Assembly: GCF_963678545.1 (NCBI RefSeq)
Contig: NZ_OY782870.1
Span: 1,178,001 to 1,242,000, forward strand
Direction of reading: 5' to 3'
Source: an uncultured Methanomethylovorans sp.
GTDB taxonomy: Archaea > Halobacteriota > Methanosarcinia > Methanosarcinales > Methanosarcinaceae
Length of the DNA: 64,000 bases
Under the pieces are notes generated by a model. That model was not told the origin of the DNA and did not search any database. It was given only the letters and a program-made list of their open reading frames with translations. The position numbers were made by a program, and so were the translations under genes. Every line of letters begins with the position of its first letter. Within the stretch, counting starts at the first letter, position 1. This document shows positions 43,662-52,521 of the stretch, one piece after another.

Positions 43662-46271
43662 ATGCAAATCAGATTGAGTAGATTGATCTGTATAAACACG
43701 TCAATATTACTTTTTTTAATAACCGCAGGAATTACTTCAGCTATTCCAGTATTTACAACAATTGGTGATAAAACGGTTACTGGTGAACAACTGACTTTTA
43801 CTGGTACTGAGAATGAACAACTGATTTTAACTGTCTATGCAACTGATGCTAACTGGTATACTACAATATATTACTCAGCTGTAAACTTGCCATCAGGAGC
43901 TACATTTGATCCATATACACATACTTTCAGCTGGACTCCGGCTGTTGGTAGTGCAGGTACTTATAATGTGAAATTTATTGCAGAATCATATGGCTATCAT
44001 TCATATGGCTATGATTCTGAGACAGTAACTATTACTGTCATGGCAAACGTGGACAAAAGCGAATTAACAGCAGCGATTGCTAATGCCAATGAAAAAGTAG
44101 ATAGTGCAGTTGCAGGCAGTGATATAGGTCAATATCCAGAGGCAGAAATATATGAATTTAAGGCTGCAATTGACACAGCACAGGAAATTGTAGATGATGT
44201 AGATTCCACACAAACAGATGTTATTGAGGCACTTAGCGATCTTGAAGCAGCTGAAGATGAATTCGATGCTTCTAAAATATCATCTATAGATAAAAGTTCA
44301 CTAATAACAGCTATTGCTGCTGCCAATAAAAAAGTAGATCGTTCAGTTGCAGGAACTGGTGTGGGTCAATATCCAGAGGCAGAAATATATGAATTTGAGG
44401 CTGCAATTGACACAGCACAGGAAGTTGTGGATGATGTCGATGCAACTAAGGCCGATGTTTCTAAAGCTCTTATCGATTTAGAAGCAGCCGAAGATGAATT
44501 CGATGCTTCTAAAATAACATCTATAGATAAAAGTTCACTAATAACAGCTATTGCTGCTGCCAATAAAAAAGTAGATAGTGCAGTTGCAGGCAGTGATATA
44601 GGTCAATATCCACAGGCAGTAATAGATGAATTTGAGGCTGCAATTGACACAGCACAGGAAGTTGTGGATGATGTCGATGCAACTGAGGCCGATGTTTCTG
44701 AAGCTTTTATCGATTTGAAAATAGCAGAAGACGTTTTTGAATCTTCTAAAATAACATCTATAGATAAAAGTGCGTTAATTACAGCTATTGCTGTTGCCAA
44801 AATTAAAGTATCTACTGCAGTTGCAGGAACTGATCCAGGTCAATATCCTCAAGCAGCAATAGATGAATTTAAGGCAACAATTGACCTAGCACAGGCAGTT
44901 GCTGAAGATACTGGTGCAACTCGGGCAGAAGTAAATGAAATATTAACAGACCTTCAGTCAGCAGAAGCAATATTCGATGCAGCTCAGGTCACAAATGACG
45001 AGTCAAATGCATCTGCACCTGTAACAAACCTGCAAGACAGTGCTGTTGGATCAACCTGGATAAGATGGACTTGGACAAATCCAATAGACTCTGACTTCAG
45101 CCATGTTATAGTATACATTGATGATTCCTTTGTCACAATGACTTCTAACAACTATTATGAGTCAACCGGGCTGGTTAGAGGTTCCACTCATAGTATAGGC
45201 CTTAAAACTGTTGATATTGAAGGTAATGTTGATTCTGAAATGGTTGTAGATTCGGCAACTACAGTGGATGTCTATCCAGAAATCACTACTCTCGAGGGAG
45301 TGAACATTACAACTACCTCAATCACAGTGGCGTGGGAATCTTCCAATGACACTTCAAATGTGGAAATAAGCAGGAATGGTGCTATACTTGGAACTGTAAA
45401 TGGTTCAATGTACTATATAGACAGCAGCCTCCAAAGTGGCACTAGTTACAATTATACTTTAGTCCCTTATGCTAACGATGGACTTAAAGGTGAAGCAGTA
45501 AGCGTTAGCCTCACTACTAAATCTGTCAGTAAAAGTGGAGGAGGGGGCAGCGGAGGCAGTAGCAGTAAAAAGAGTAGTAGCAGTGGTGGAGGCGGTGGTT
45601 CAGGCAGTGTTGAAGACTTTTCCAACTTAGCAATGAAAGATGTTGACACTCAATATCTAAAAATAAATGGAAATGTCAGCTATGAGTTTTTAAGAAAAGG
45701 GAATCCTATACAATCAATAAGATTCTATTCCCTTAAGAACTCTGGAGAGAAGACTTCTACTATAGAAGTGCTGAACAATAGATCTAAGCTGGTAAATAGC
45801 AGCCCTGAAGGATCTGTATATAAATATGTCAATATTTGGGTTGATAAAGCGGGATTTGCTACATCATCAAACATCAAGGATGCCAGTATTTGTTTCAAAG
45901 TGAACAATTCATGGATCGACGAAATGGGTGTAAGTCCTGCAGAAGTAAGATTGCAAAGATATAATGGAACTGCATGGGAAGTGCTTCCTACAACACTGGA
46001 AAGTAGCAACGAGGGCTATACAGTTTTCGAAGCCAAGACTCTAGGATTCTCTCCCTTCGCAATAACTGTCAAAAAGACTTTTACATCTACTAGCAATGGG
46101 AATATCCAGAGGGATATTGCTCAGTCAGAAGAACTTCCTCAAGTAGGAGATCTCCCTATGGCAGTAACACAATCTGAAAGATCTACGGTATGGATCTACA
46201 TTATGATCAATGTACTGGCTATTATGTTTGCATTTGGATACAAGTACTTTAAAAAAGACTATCATAATTAA
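43662..46271 (+). CDS. FIVAR-repeat surface protein with He_PIG, FnIII and PGF-pre-PGF domains (2)
   Basis: Secreted protein of about 869 residues. A signal peptide ends GITSAI. One He_PIG domain (about 25-128) precedes four FIVAR repeats of exactly 79 residues each (about 131-446), then two FnIII domains, a Ser/Gly linker containing SSKKSSSSGGGGGSG, the PGF-pre-PGF domain (about 650-815) and a terminal helix. The PGF-pre-PGF core reads FYSLKNSGEKTSTIEVLNN, VNIWVDKAGFATSSNIKDA and RLQRYNGTAWEVLPTTLESS. The ATG chosen follows GGTGGTAC; GTG 43653 is in frame. The four repeats come from a near-perfect 237-base tandem repeat, so length variants between strains are likely. Confidence 0.85.
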   Translation: MQIRLSRLICINTSILLFLITAGITSAIPVFTTIGDKTVTGEQLTFTGTENEQLILTVYATDANWYTTIYYSAVNLPSGATFDPYTHTFSWTPAVGSAGTYNVKFIAESYGYHSYGYDSETVTITVMANVDKSELTAAIANANEKVDSAVAGSDIGQYPEAEIYEFKAAIDTAQEIVDDVDSTQTDVIEALSDLEAAEDEFDASKISSIDKSSLITAIAAANKKVDRSVAGTGVGQYPEAEIYEFEAAIDTAQEVVDDVDATKADVSKALIDLEAAEDEFDASKITSIDKSSLITAIAAANKKVDSAVAGSDIGQYPQAVIDEFEAAIDTAQEVVDDVDATEADVSEAFIDLKIAEDVFESSKITSIDKSALITAIAVAKIKVSTAVAGTDPGQYPQAAIDEFKATIDLAQAVAEDTGATRAEVNEILTDLQSAEAIFDAAQVTNDESNASAPVTNLQDSAVGSTWIRWTWTNPIDSDFSHVIVYIDDSFVTMTSNNYYESTGLVRGSTHSIGLKTVDIEGNVDSEMVVDSATTVDVYPEITTLEGVNITTTSITVAWESSNDTSNVEISRNGAILGTVNGSMYYIDSSLQSGTSYNYTLVPYANDGLKGEAVSVSLTTKSVSKSGGGGSGGSSSKKSSSSGGGGGSGSVEDFSNLAMKDVDTQYLKINGNVSYEFLRKGNPIQSIRFYSLKNSGEKTSTIEVLNNRSKLVNSSPEGSVYKYVNIWVDKAGFATSSNIKDASICFKVNNSWIDEMGVSPAEVRLQRYNGTAWEVLPTTLESSNEGYTVFEAKTLGFSPFAITVKKTFTSTSNGNIQRDIAQSEELPQVGDLPMAVTQSERSTVWIYIMINVLAIMFAFGYKYFKKDYHN
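44052..44999 (+). repeat. four tandem 237-base repeats encoding FIVAR modules
   Basis: Units begin at 44052, 44289, 44526 and 44763. Units two and three share long identical stretches, for example the start GATAAAAGTTCACTAATAAC and the run through GGTCAATATCCA. Unit four is more diverged and resembles the FIVAR repeats of neighbouring genes. The arrangement indicates recent internal duplication by slippage or recombination. Confidence 0.85.
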
Positions 46272-46277
46272 TGTATA

Positions 46278-46304
46278 TTCCCCTGTACAAAATGTTCGGG
46301 GGAA
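46278..46304 (+). terminator. hairpin after FIVAR protein 2
   Basis: TTCCCCTGTAC (46278-46288) pairs with GTTCGGGGGAA (46294-46304) with one mismatch and one wobble pair, seven bases after the stop. It is another member of the array's gene-end hairpins. Confidence 0.55.
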
Positions 46305-46482
46305 TCTATATTGAATACTTAGACCTATAGTTATAAATATCGGTTTGATTCAATTTAATATATGGGGTATAAGAGGTAATTTCCTCAATTTATTTATCAT
46401 TTATCTAATCAGTTAGGAGATCAACTGGGGTCGTGGGTTGATCTTAGGTTTAATTCCTCTCTAACTTGTGGAGTGGTGAGCA

Positions 46483-48627
46483 ATGCGAATCAAGTTAAGC
46501 GGATTAATCTATTCAGTATTGTGGTTAGTTTACTTTGGAATAATATTGTTTTTAGTTGTAATGAACGCTGAACCCGGCTTAGCGGATAATGTGACTGTTG
46601 ATAAGAGTGGATTGATCTCAGTTATTACTTCAGCATCTTTAATATCACAAAGTGCAGTTGCAGGAACTGAGCCCGGTCAATATCCTCAATCAGCTATAGA
46701 TGCTTTTGATGAAGCAATAGACATCTCACAGGCGGTTGTTGATGATGCTAGTGCAACACAGGTTGAAGTCAACCAAGCAGTTAAAGACCTTAAAGCAGCT
46801 GAAACAATATTCGATGCAGCTAAAATTAAAGTTGTGGATCATACACCTCCTTCCACTGTAAAAGACCTTAGAGAAAGCAGTTCAGGTACAAGCTGGATCA
46901 GATGGACTTGGAATAATCCAGATGATAAGGATTTCAGTCATGTGCTGGTGTACCTTGATGGTGTATTCATCAGAACCACATCTAATGCATTTTATAACGC
47001 TACAGGACTTGCTGCCGGAACACTCCATACTATCAGTATCGAAACAGTAGACGCCACAGGGAACATTAATCCTGCACTGGTAAGTGATTCTGCAACAACT
47101 AAAATCCCAGTGGATATAGTACCCCCATCACCTGTAACAGGTCTTAAAGAGAGCAGTACAGGCTTGGACTGGATTAGATGGACATGGACAAACCCAATAG
47201 ATGCTGATTTTGAACACGTTATGGTATACTTTGATGGTATATTTGTTACAACCACATCTGATGCGTTTTATAATGCAGTTGGGCTGCTTGAAGGTACAAC
47301 CCATACGATTACTGTCAAAACTGTAGACACTTCCGGGAACATTAATCCTACAACTGTAAGTGATCAAGCAACAACTAAAGTCACAGACCGGACTCCCCCC
47401 GGACCTGTAACTAACCTTCATGAAACTAATGTCGGCGCAAGTTGGATATACTGGACCTGGACTAAACCCGCAGACACAGATTTCAGTAATGTGAGGATAT
47501 ATATTGACGGAACATTTATTGCAACCACCTCCAGCAATTATTATAACGCAACAGGACTCCGAAATGGAATAAAGTATGCTATAAGTATTGAAACGGTAGA
47601 TACTTCAGGAAACATTAATAGTTCACAGGTAACTGATTCAGCCATTACTTTGAAGTTGCCTGTGATTTCAAATGTAGTCGGAAAGAGCATTAAGTCCACT
47701 TCGATCACATTAGAGTGGGATGCTTCTGAAGATACTTCAATAGTGCAAATTAGCCAGGATGGTATTTTTCTTGATAATGCAACTGAATCAACATACGTAC
47801 ACCGTGATTTGAATAGCTCTACAACTTATAATTATACTCTGATCCCATACAATGAAAATGGATTGGAGGGGAAAGCTGTGAGCATTAGCCTCACAACATC
47901 TTCTTCAACTAGTGGTGGAGGAAGTAGCGGAGGCAGCAGTAGTAAAAAGAGTAGTAGTAGTAGTAGCGGAGGAGGGGGCGCTGCGAGCAGTGTTGAGGAC
48001 TTTACAAATGTCGCAATGAAAGATGTGGATAGCAAATATCTCAGAATTAACTCCAATGTTACCTATGAGTTCACAAAGGCAGGCAATGATGTCCAATCTG
48101 TTAGTTTTTATTCCCTTAAGAATTCAGGCGAGATAATTTCGACCATAGAAGTTCTTAACAACAGATCAAAGCTTGTGAATACTAACCCTGAAGGGTTTGT
48201 ATACAAATATGTCAACATATGGGTGGGCAAGGCTGGTTTTGCTATCTCAGATAATATCAAAGATCCCCGGATTAAGTTCCAGGTAAACAATTCATGGATC
48301 AAGGAGATGGAGATAAGTCCCGCAGATGTAAAGTTGCAGAGGTATAATGGTACGTCGTGGCAAGTGTTGCCTACTATCATAGATAGTAACACTACTGGAT
48401 ATTCAGTATTCGAAGCGGATGCCCCCGGATTCTCTCCATTTGCAATTACTGCTGAGCGTCCGCTTCCATCTATTCCAAATAGTGATGTTGAGGTACTTAC
48501 TGCCAATGTAGCAGATGTCGGTCTGGAAAAAATACGGCCCAAAAAATCAGGTATGTGGACAATTATCATTGCTTTCATACTGGCGGGAGTCCTGGCAGTT
48601 GGATATGAGTACCTGAGGAAAGAGTAA
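46483..48627 (+). CDS. FIVAR/FnIII surface protein with PGF-pre-PGF domain (3)
   Basis: Secreted protein of 714 residues. A hydrophobic signal (about 8-32) ends near PGLADN. One FIVAR repeat (about 38-115, with GQYPQSAIDAFDEAI) is followed by three closely related FnIII domains (about 120-385), each with SWIRWTWNNPDDKDFSHV or a variant and separated by DRTPPGPVTNL-type linkers, then a fourth, divergent FnIII (about 388-470). A Ser/Gly linker (SSKKSSSSSSGGGG), the PGF-pre-PGF domain (about 500-660) and a terminal helix with tail YLRKE complete it. The ATG follows GGAGTGGTGAG. It is the last gene of the array; no gene-end hairpin follows it, and kae1 begins 34 bases later. Confidence 0.85.
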   Translation: MRIKLSGLIYSVLWLVYFGIILFLVVMNAEPGLADNVTVDKSGLISVITSASLISQSAVAGTEPGQYPQSAIDAFDEAIDISQAVVDDASATQVEVNQAVKDLKAAETIFDAAKIKVVDHTPPSTVKDLRESSSGTSWIRWTWNNPDDKDFSHVLVYLDGVFIRTTSNAFYNATGLAAGTLHTISIETVDATGNINPALVSDSATTKIPVDIVPPSPVTGLKESSTGLDWIRWTWTNPIDADFEHVMVYFDGIFVTTTSDAFYNAVGLLEGTTHTITVKTVDTSGNINPTTVSDQATTKVTDRTPPGPVTNLHETNVGASWIYWTWTKPADTDFSNVRIYIDGTFIATTSSNYYNATGLRNGIKYAISIETVDTSGNINSSQVTDSAITLKLPVISNVVGKSIKSTSITLEWDASEDTSIVQISQDGIFLDNATESTYVHRDLNSSTTYNYTLIPYNENGLEGKAVSISLTTSSSTSGGGSSGGSSSKKSSSSSSGGGGAASSVEDFTNVAMKDVDSKYLRINSNVTYEFTKAGNDVQSVSFYSLKNSGEIISTIEVLNNRSKLVNTNPEGFVYKYVNIWVGKAGFAISDNIKDPRIKFQVNNSWIKEMEISPADVKLQRYNGTSWQVLPTIIDSNTTGYSVFEADAPGFSPFAITAERPLPSIPNSDVEVLTANVADVGLEKIRPKKSGMWTIIIAFILAGVLAVGYEYLRKE

Positions 48628-48661
48628 GATTAATCTGCATTACATCCTTTACCAGATAGCA

Positions 48662-49678
48662 ATGAAAGGAACAGTTCTTGGAATAGAGGGCACTGCATGG
48701 AATCTCAGCGCAGCTCTAGTCAATGAGAAGGATGTTATTGCTGAGGTTACGCATACGTATGTGCCGCCAATCGGGGGTATCCATCCCAGGGAAGCTGCAC
48801 AGCACCATGCGAAATTCGCTTCACATGTAATAGGAAAACTGCTTGAAGAAGGACGAAAGAAAGGCATATTCATCTCTATGATAGATGGTATAGCCTTTTC
48901 ACAGGGTCCGGGTCTTGGTGCCTGTCTTCGTACTGTAGCTACAGCTGCACGAGCTCTTTCTCTTAGTTTGGATGTACCCCTTATGGGGGTCAACCATTGT
49001 CTCGCGCATATAGAAATAGGTCGCTGGAAGACTCCTGCCAAAGATCCTGTAACCTTGTATGTCAGCGGCGCCAATTCACAGGTACTGGCGTATAAAATGG
49101 GAAAGTACCGTGTGTTTGGTGAGACGCTGGACATTGGTCTGGGTAATGCATTGGATAAGTTTGCCAGAAGTGCAGGGCTTACTCATCCCGGAGGTCCGAA
49201 GATAGAAGAACTTGCCAGGAAAGCCAAGAATTACATTCCGATGCCATACGTAGTGAAGGGTATGGACCTTTCCTTTTCGGGACTTTCCACAGCTGCCACA
49301 GATGCTCTTTCCAGGGAAAGTCTTGAAGATGTATGCTATTCTTTTCAGGAAACGGCCTTTTCAATGGTAGTCGAAGTAACAGAAAGGGCCCTTGCTCATA
49401 CTGGTAAAAAAGAAGTCCTCCTTGCAGGGGGCGTAGGAGCTAACATGCGCCTGAGGGAAATGCTGAAAATTATGTGTGAGGAACGAGGTGCTTCTTTTTA
49501 TGTTCCAGAAAAACGTTTTATGGGTGACAATGGAGCCATGATCGCTTATCTTGGTTTATTGATGCTGAATTCTGGTAGCATCATATCTCTTGAGAACTCC
49601 CATGTGAATCCTAATTTCAGACCAGACTCCGTAGATGTTACGTGGATCAATCAAAAGGATCTGGAAGGTGATGCATGA
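48662..49678 (+). CDS. kae1: KEOPS complex subunit Kae1, tRNA N6-threonylcarbamoyltransferase
   Basis: Catalytic subunit of KEOPS, which transfers the threonylcarbamoyl group to A37 of ANN-decoding tRNAs (t6A). The 338-residue ASKHA-fold protein starts with VLGIEGTAWNLSAALV. The metal-binding histidines are visible in AAQHHAKFA and NHCLAHIEIG, and nucleotide-binding segments in YVSGANSQVL and LLAGGVGANMRLREML. The adjacent bud32 gene begins immediately at the stop codon. In some methanogens the two are fused; here they are separate. Gene order kae1-bud32-Ham1 is conserved in relatives. Confidence 0.96.
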   Translation: MKGTVLGIEGTAWNLSAALVNEKDVIAEVTHTYVPPIGGIHPREAAQHHAKFASHVIGKLLEEGRKKGIFISMIDGIAFSQGPGLGACLRTVATAARALSLSLDVPLMGVNHCLAHIEIGRWKTPAKDPVTLYVSGANSQVLAYKMGKYRVFGETLDIGLGNALDKFARSAGLTHPGGPKIEELARKAKNYIPMPYVVKGMDLSFSGLSTAATDALSRESLEDVCYSFQETAFSMVVEVTERALAHTGKKEVLLAGGVGANMRLREMLKIMCEERGASFYVPEKRFMGDNGAMIAYLGLLMLNSGSIISLENSHVNPNFRPDSVDVTWINQKDLEGDA

Positions 49679-50251
49679 ATGTACCTTGCCAGAGGAGCAG
49701 AAGCGGTGGTTATACTTGAGGAAAACATAGTGATCAAAGAGCGCATTCCTAAAAATTATCGCTTACAGCAGATCGATGAGCGCATACGCAAAGAAAGGAC
49801 ACGTGCAGAGGCGAGGCTGATTTCCGAAGCCCGCAGAGGTGGAGTACCAACTCCTATTATATATGATCTACAGGACTTCAGAATAGAGATGCAGTATATT
49901 GAAGGTTCACCCCTGAAACATGTCATGGATGAAAAAATGAGCAAAAAAGTTGGCCATCTTGTGGGTCGTTTACATTCTATTGGGATTATACATGGCGATC
50001 TGACAACTTCTAACATGATATTCTCCAATGATATAATATACATGATAGATTTTGGATTGGCCTACATGGACAGCAGTCTCGAAGCTCAGGGTGTGGATGT
50101 GCACGTACTTTTCCAGACATTCGAAAGTACTCACAGTGACCATGAGAAATTGATAGCAAGCTTCTCTCTGGGATACAGGGAAAGTTTTGTATCCGCTGAT
50201 GATGTGATGGAAAGAGTGAAAGAGATAGAGAAGAGGGGTCGTTATGCGTAA
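49679..50251 (+). CDS. bud32: KEOPS complex subunit Bud32, atypical kinase/ATPase
   Basis: Small RIO-like kinase of 190 residues that stimulates Kae1 through ATP hydrolysis. The N-lobe has MYLARGAEAVVI and the ATP-binding Lys in NIVIKERIPKNYR, plus the Bud32 signature RLQQIDERIRKERTRAEARL. The catalytic loop is IIHGDLTTSNMIF and the DFG motif is YMIDFGLAYM. The C-terminus has the SFSLGYRESF-type segment of the family and basic residues. It begins at the base after the kae1 stop and overlaps the next gene by eight bases. Confidence 0.95.
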   Translation: MYLARGAEAVVILEENIVIKERIPKNYRLQQIDERIRKERTRAEARLISEARRGGVPTPIIYDLQDFRIEMQYIEGSPLKHVMDEKMSKKVGHLVGRLHSIGIIHGDLTTSNMIFSNDIIYMIDFGLAYMDSSLEAQGVDVHVLFQTFESTHSDHEKLIASFSLGYRESFVSADDVMERVKEIEKRGRYA

Positions 50252-50792
50252 TATAGTGTTTGTGACCGGTAACAAAGGAAAATTTAATGAAGCCATATCC
50301 ATACTTGAGGCAAAGCACATTGAGTTGCTTCAAAATACCGGAGGCTATCCGGAATTGCAGGAAGATGATCTGGAACCCATAGCTTCTTTCGGGGCAAAGT
50401 GGGCTGCTGAGAAGCTACAAATACCTGTAATGGTTGATGATTCAGGTCTTTTCATTAATGCCCTTAATGGTTTTCCAGGTCCTTACTCTGCTTTTGTTGA
50501 GAATAAAATGGGTAACAAGAAAGTGCTCAAGCTCATGGAAGATGAAGAAAACCGTACAGCTGTCTTTAAGTCAGTTATCGGTTACTGTGAGCCTGGAAAA
50601 GAAGCCATTGTATTCACAGGCACAGTTGAAGGTATCATCTCTTTTGAGGAAAGGGGTACTGGTGGATTTGGATATGACCCTATATTCGAGTATAACGGCA
50701 GGACTTTCGCAGAGATGGGTGATGAAGAGAAGAATACGCTTTCTCATAGGCGTAGGGCACTGGACAAATTCTTTGAGTGGCTGCCTAAGTGA
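50244..50792 (+). CDS. XTP/dITP diphosphatase (Ham1/RdgB family)
   Basis: Removes non-canonical purine triphosphates (XTP, ITP, dITP) from the nucleotide pool. The 182-residue protein has the substrate motif VTGNKGKFNEA at the start, the metal-binding acidic segment VMVDDSGLFINALNGFPGPYS, and GGFGYDPIFEYNGRTFAEM followed by LSHRRRAL. Length is normal. It overlaps bud32, so the three genes from kae1 form one operon. Confidence 0.94.
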   Translation: MRNIVFVTGNKGKFNEAISILEAKHIELLQNTGGYPELQEDDLEPIASFGAKWAAEKLQIPVMVDDSGLFINALNGFPGPYSAFVENKMGNKKVLKLMEDEENRTAVFKSVIGYCEPGKEAIVFTGTVEGIISFEERGTGGFGYDPIFEYNGRTFAEMGDEEKNTLSHRRRALDKFFEWLPK

Positions 50793-50804
50793 AGGTGACA
50801 TCTT

Positions 50805-51392
50805 TTGGTGCGAAGCTTCTTCACAGATAGCGAAGGTATAGACACCATTCCTCTGAAAATGGTAGTGTATCTGGTTATCACAGGTTGTGTGCTTGCTTTG
50901 ATAGCAATATCATGGAATGCCATAGTTCCAGTAAAACAAGGGTATAATATTGAAAAACAATTGTCTGAAGCATCTCTTGAACTAATTTCTCTCCAAAGAG
51001 GTAAGGCACGTGATCTTTCCATGCCTTTCAGTAGCGAGGGTAGTATATGTTCTATTGAGCTTGATTTCCCGCGGGAAATAACATACGTTGGATTCGGTGT
51101 GGATCCTGATCCTGATAACGATGGTAATGTTACCAATTCTGTCTGGAACGTAGAGAACAATACCATTATTTTTAGATATGATGGCGGTGTCAGGAAAAGA
51201 TGGCTTATAGAAAGTGAAAACATCAATTTCTGCCAGGGTGTCCAGTTGGATAATGGTAATTGGTATCCTGATAACACCTTTAATATGTCCACTATGAACA
51301 AAGGTGTTGTCATTGAAAAGCCAGTATCAGGGACATATGTTTTTGAACTTGTCAGAATTAATGGCACTTATACCTTATCTCATTTTTCTTAG
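50805..51392 (+). CDS. membrane-anchored, pilin-like protein of unknown function
   Basis: A 195-residue protein with one N-terminal hydrophobic helix (about 18-42, PLKMVVYLVITGCVLALIAI) preceded by a short polar segment with SEGIDTIPLK, which recalls archaeal class III (pilin) signals. The external part has the line DPDPDNDGNVTN, rich in Asp like a calcium-binding loop, a Cys in GSICSIEL and another in NFCQGVQL that could form a disulphide. Translation starts at TTG, with GGTGA upstream; GTG one codon later is possible. It converges on the archaellin gene with a shared hairpin between. A pilin or pilus-associated role is a guess. Confidence 0.6.
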   Translation: MVRSFFTDSEGIDTIPLKMVVYLVITGCVLALIAISWNAIVPVKQGYNIEKQLSEASLELISLQRGKARDLSMPFSSEGSICSIELDFPREITYVGFGVDPDPDNDGNVTNSVWNVENNTIIFRYDGGVRKRWLIESENINFCQGVQLDNGNWYPDNTFNMSTMNKGVVIEKPVSGTYVFELVRINGTYTLSHFS

Positions 51393-51412
51393 TCCCTGAA
51401 ATCTCAGGGACT
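51391..51412. terminator. bidirectional hairpin between convergent genes
   Basis: AGTCCCTGA and TCAGGGACT form a perfect 9-bp stem with loop AATC, overlapping the stop codon of the pilin-like gene and lying 17 bases beyond the archaellin stop. It can end transcription from both sides. Confidence 0.65.
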
Positions 51413-51429
51413 TCAGTTCAAAAAGAAGG

Positions 51430-52308
51430 TTAGTAATACAGTAGGATATACCTGTTATCAAAGTATGCACCAGGTGTTGAAAAATCAAATATTACAAGTG
51501 AACCAGCTTCAGGTCTTACTTGCATTGATAGTTCCGTTCTTGTAGGCAGGCCAATATATGTAGTATCTTCTTCTGAAAATACTCTGCGGACATCTACTAC
51601 TATCTCCATTATATCGCCGGTACGAAGTACTGGCTGATTTGCTTTAAAAGTTGTTTGGTCTCGTATTCTAATTGGGCTAATTGAAATATATTCATCTGTA
51701 GCTAAGTGGATTACTGGCCCTGTATCAGCAGTGTCGTATCTCAAATTCGCCACATGGGCTCCATCTGACATGTATACAATAAGTTGTGAAAGATCCACAT
51801 CTTCACTACCAGGACCCAAAGATACAGAGATATGTAATTTGGCTATTTGTCCATAGTCCAATTGATCATCTACTATGATTGTTCCGCTGGTAGTACCGGC
51901 TGTAGTATTTGAAATAGTAAAACTATATGTTCCTGCTATTAGGAATCTATGTTCATAATATGAATCATCTTCAACATTTACAGTAGTATTTGCAACATTA
52001 ATTGTAAAAGATCCATTAGTTGAAATCCATTCCACTATACCTCCTCTTGGAATTTCAATACTGGTTTCTGAAAGGGTACCATCGTCAATATTGATCGTTC
52101 CATAGGTTGCACGTTCTCCTTCCACTCGGTCTACACGGAGGTTGGACGCTACTTCCTTTGTAGTTTCCTGACCAGTCTGCGAAGCTTTCTGTTGCAATAC
52201 ACCCGATGTCTTGATGAGAAGCGCAGAAGCTACTGCAGCTACAAGGACCATTGATATGAATATGATGAGTGTACCAATACCCATCTGTGCACTTTCATCT
52301 TTGTGCAT
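51430..52308 (-). CDS. arlB: archaellin with an inserted beta-domain
   Basis: Major filament protein of the archaellum, 292 residues, longer than the common 190-220. The class III signal reads [20 protein letters not shown]; cleavage by the prepilin peptidase is expected after Gly10. The conserved archaellin core [20 protein letters not shown] is interrupted at about residue 68 by an extra domain of about 80 residues ([19 protein letters not shown] to [19 protein letters not shown]), then resumes with [19 protein letters not shown]. The insert looks like a cupredoxin-type beta-sandwich without copper ligands and has several Asn-X-Ser/Thr glycosylation sites. AGGA precedes the ATG. Other arl genes are not in the window. 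Confidence 0.88.
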   Translation of the reverse strand: MHKDESAQMGIGTLIIFISMVLVAAVASALLIKTSGVLQQKASQTGQETTKEVASNLRVDRVEGERATYGTINIDDGTLSETSIEIPRGGIVEWISTNGSFTINVANTTVNVEDDSYYEHRFLIAGTYSFTISNTTAGTTSGTIIVDDQLDYGQIAKLHISVSLGPGSEDVDLSQLIVYMSDGAHVANLRYDTADTGPVIHLATDEYISISPIRIRDQTTFKANQPVLRTGDIMEIVVDVRRVFSEEDTTYIGLPTRTELSMQVRPEAGSLVIFDFSTPGAYFDNRYILLYY

Positions 52309-52521
52309 TGAACGCTTCCTATTTGCTTTCGTGCGATTTCCCTCGACTAAGTTCTAAATTATGAAAGTTGGTAAATAATGGATAATAACTTTTATTAGCA
52401 CTTATAGTATATTAATCCTATTATAAATGACTTTATATTCAGTTATTACCATCAATTAGAACATGAAAATATTTAAATTAATCGATTAATATAAATCTAC
52501 CTAAAAATGGATTGCACACAT

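Noticed and set aside
44129..44800. Three regularly spaced 65-codon minus-strand frames
   Set aside because: They are shadows of the 237-base coding repeat on the plus strand.
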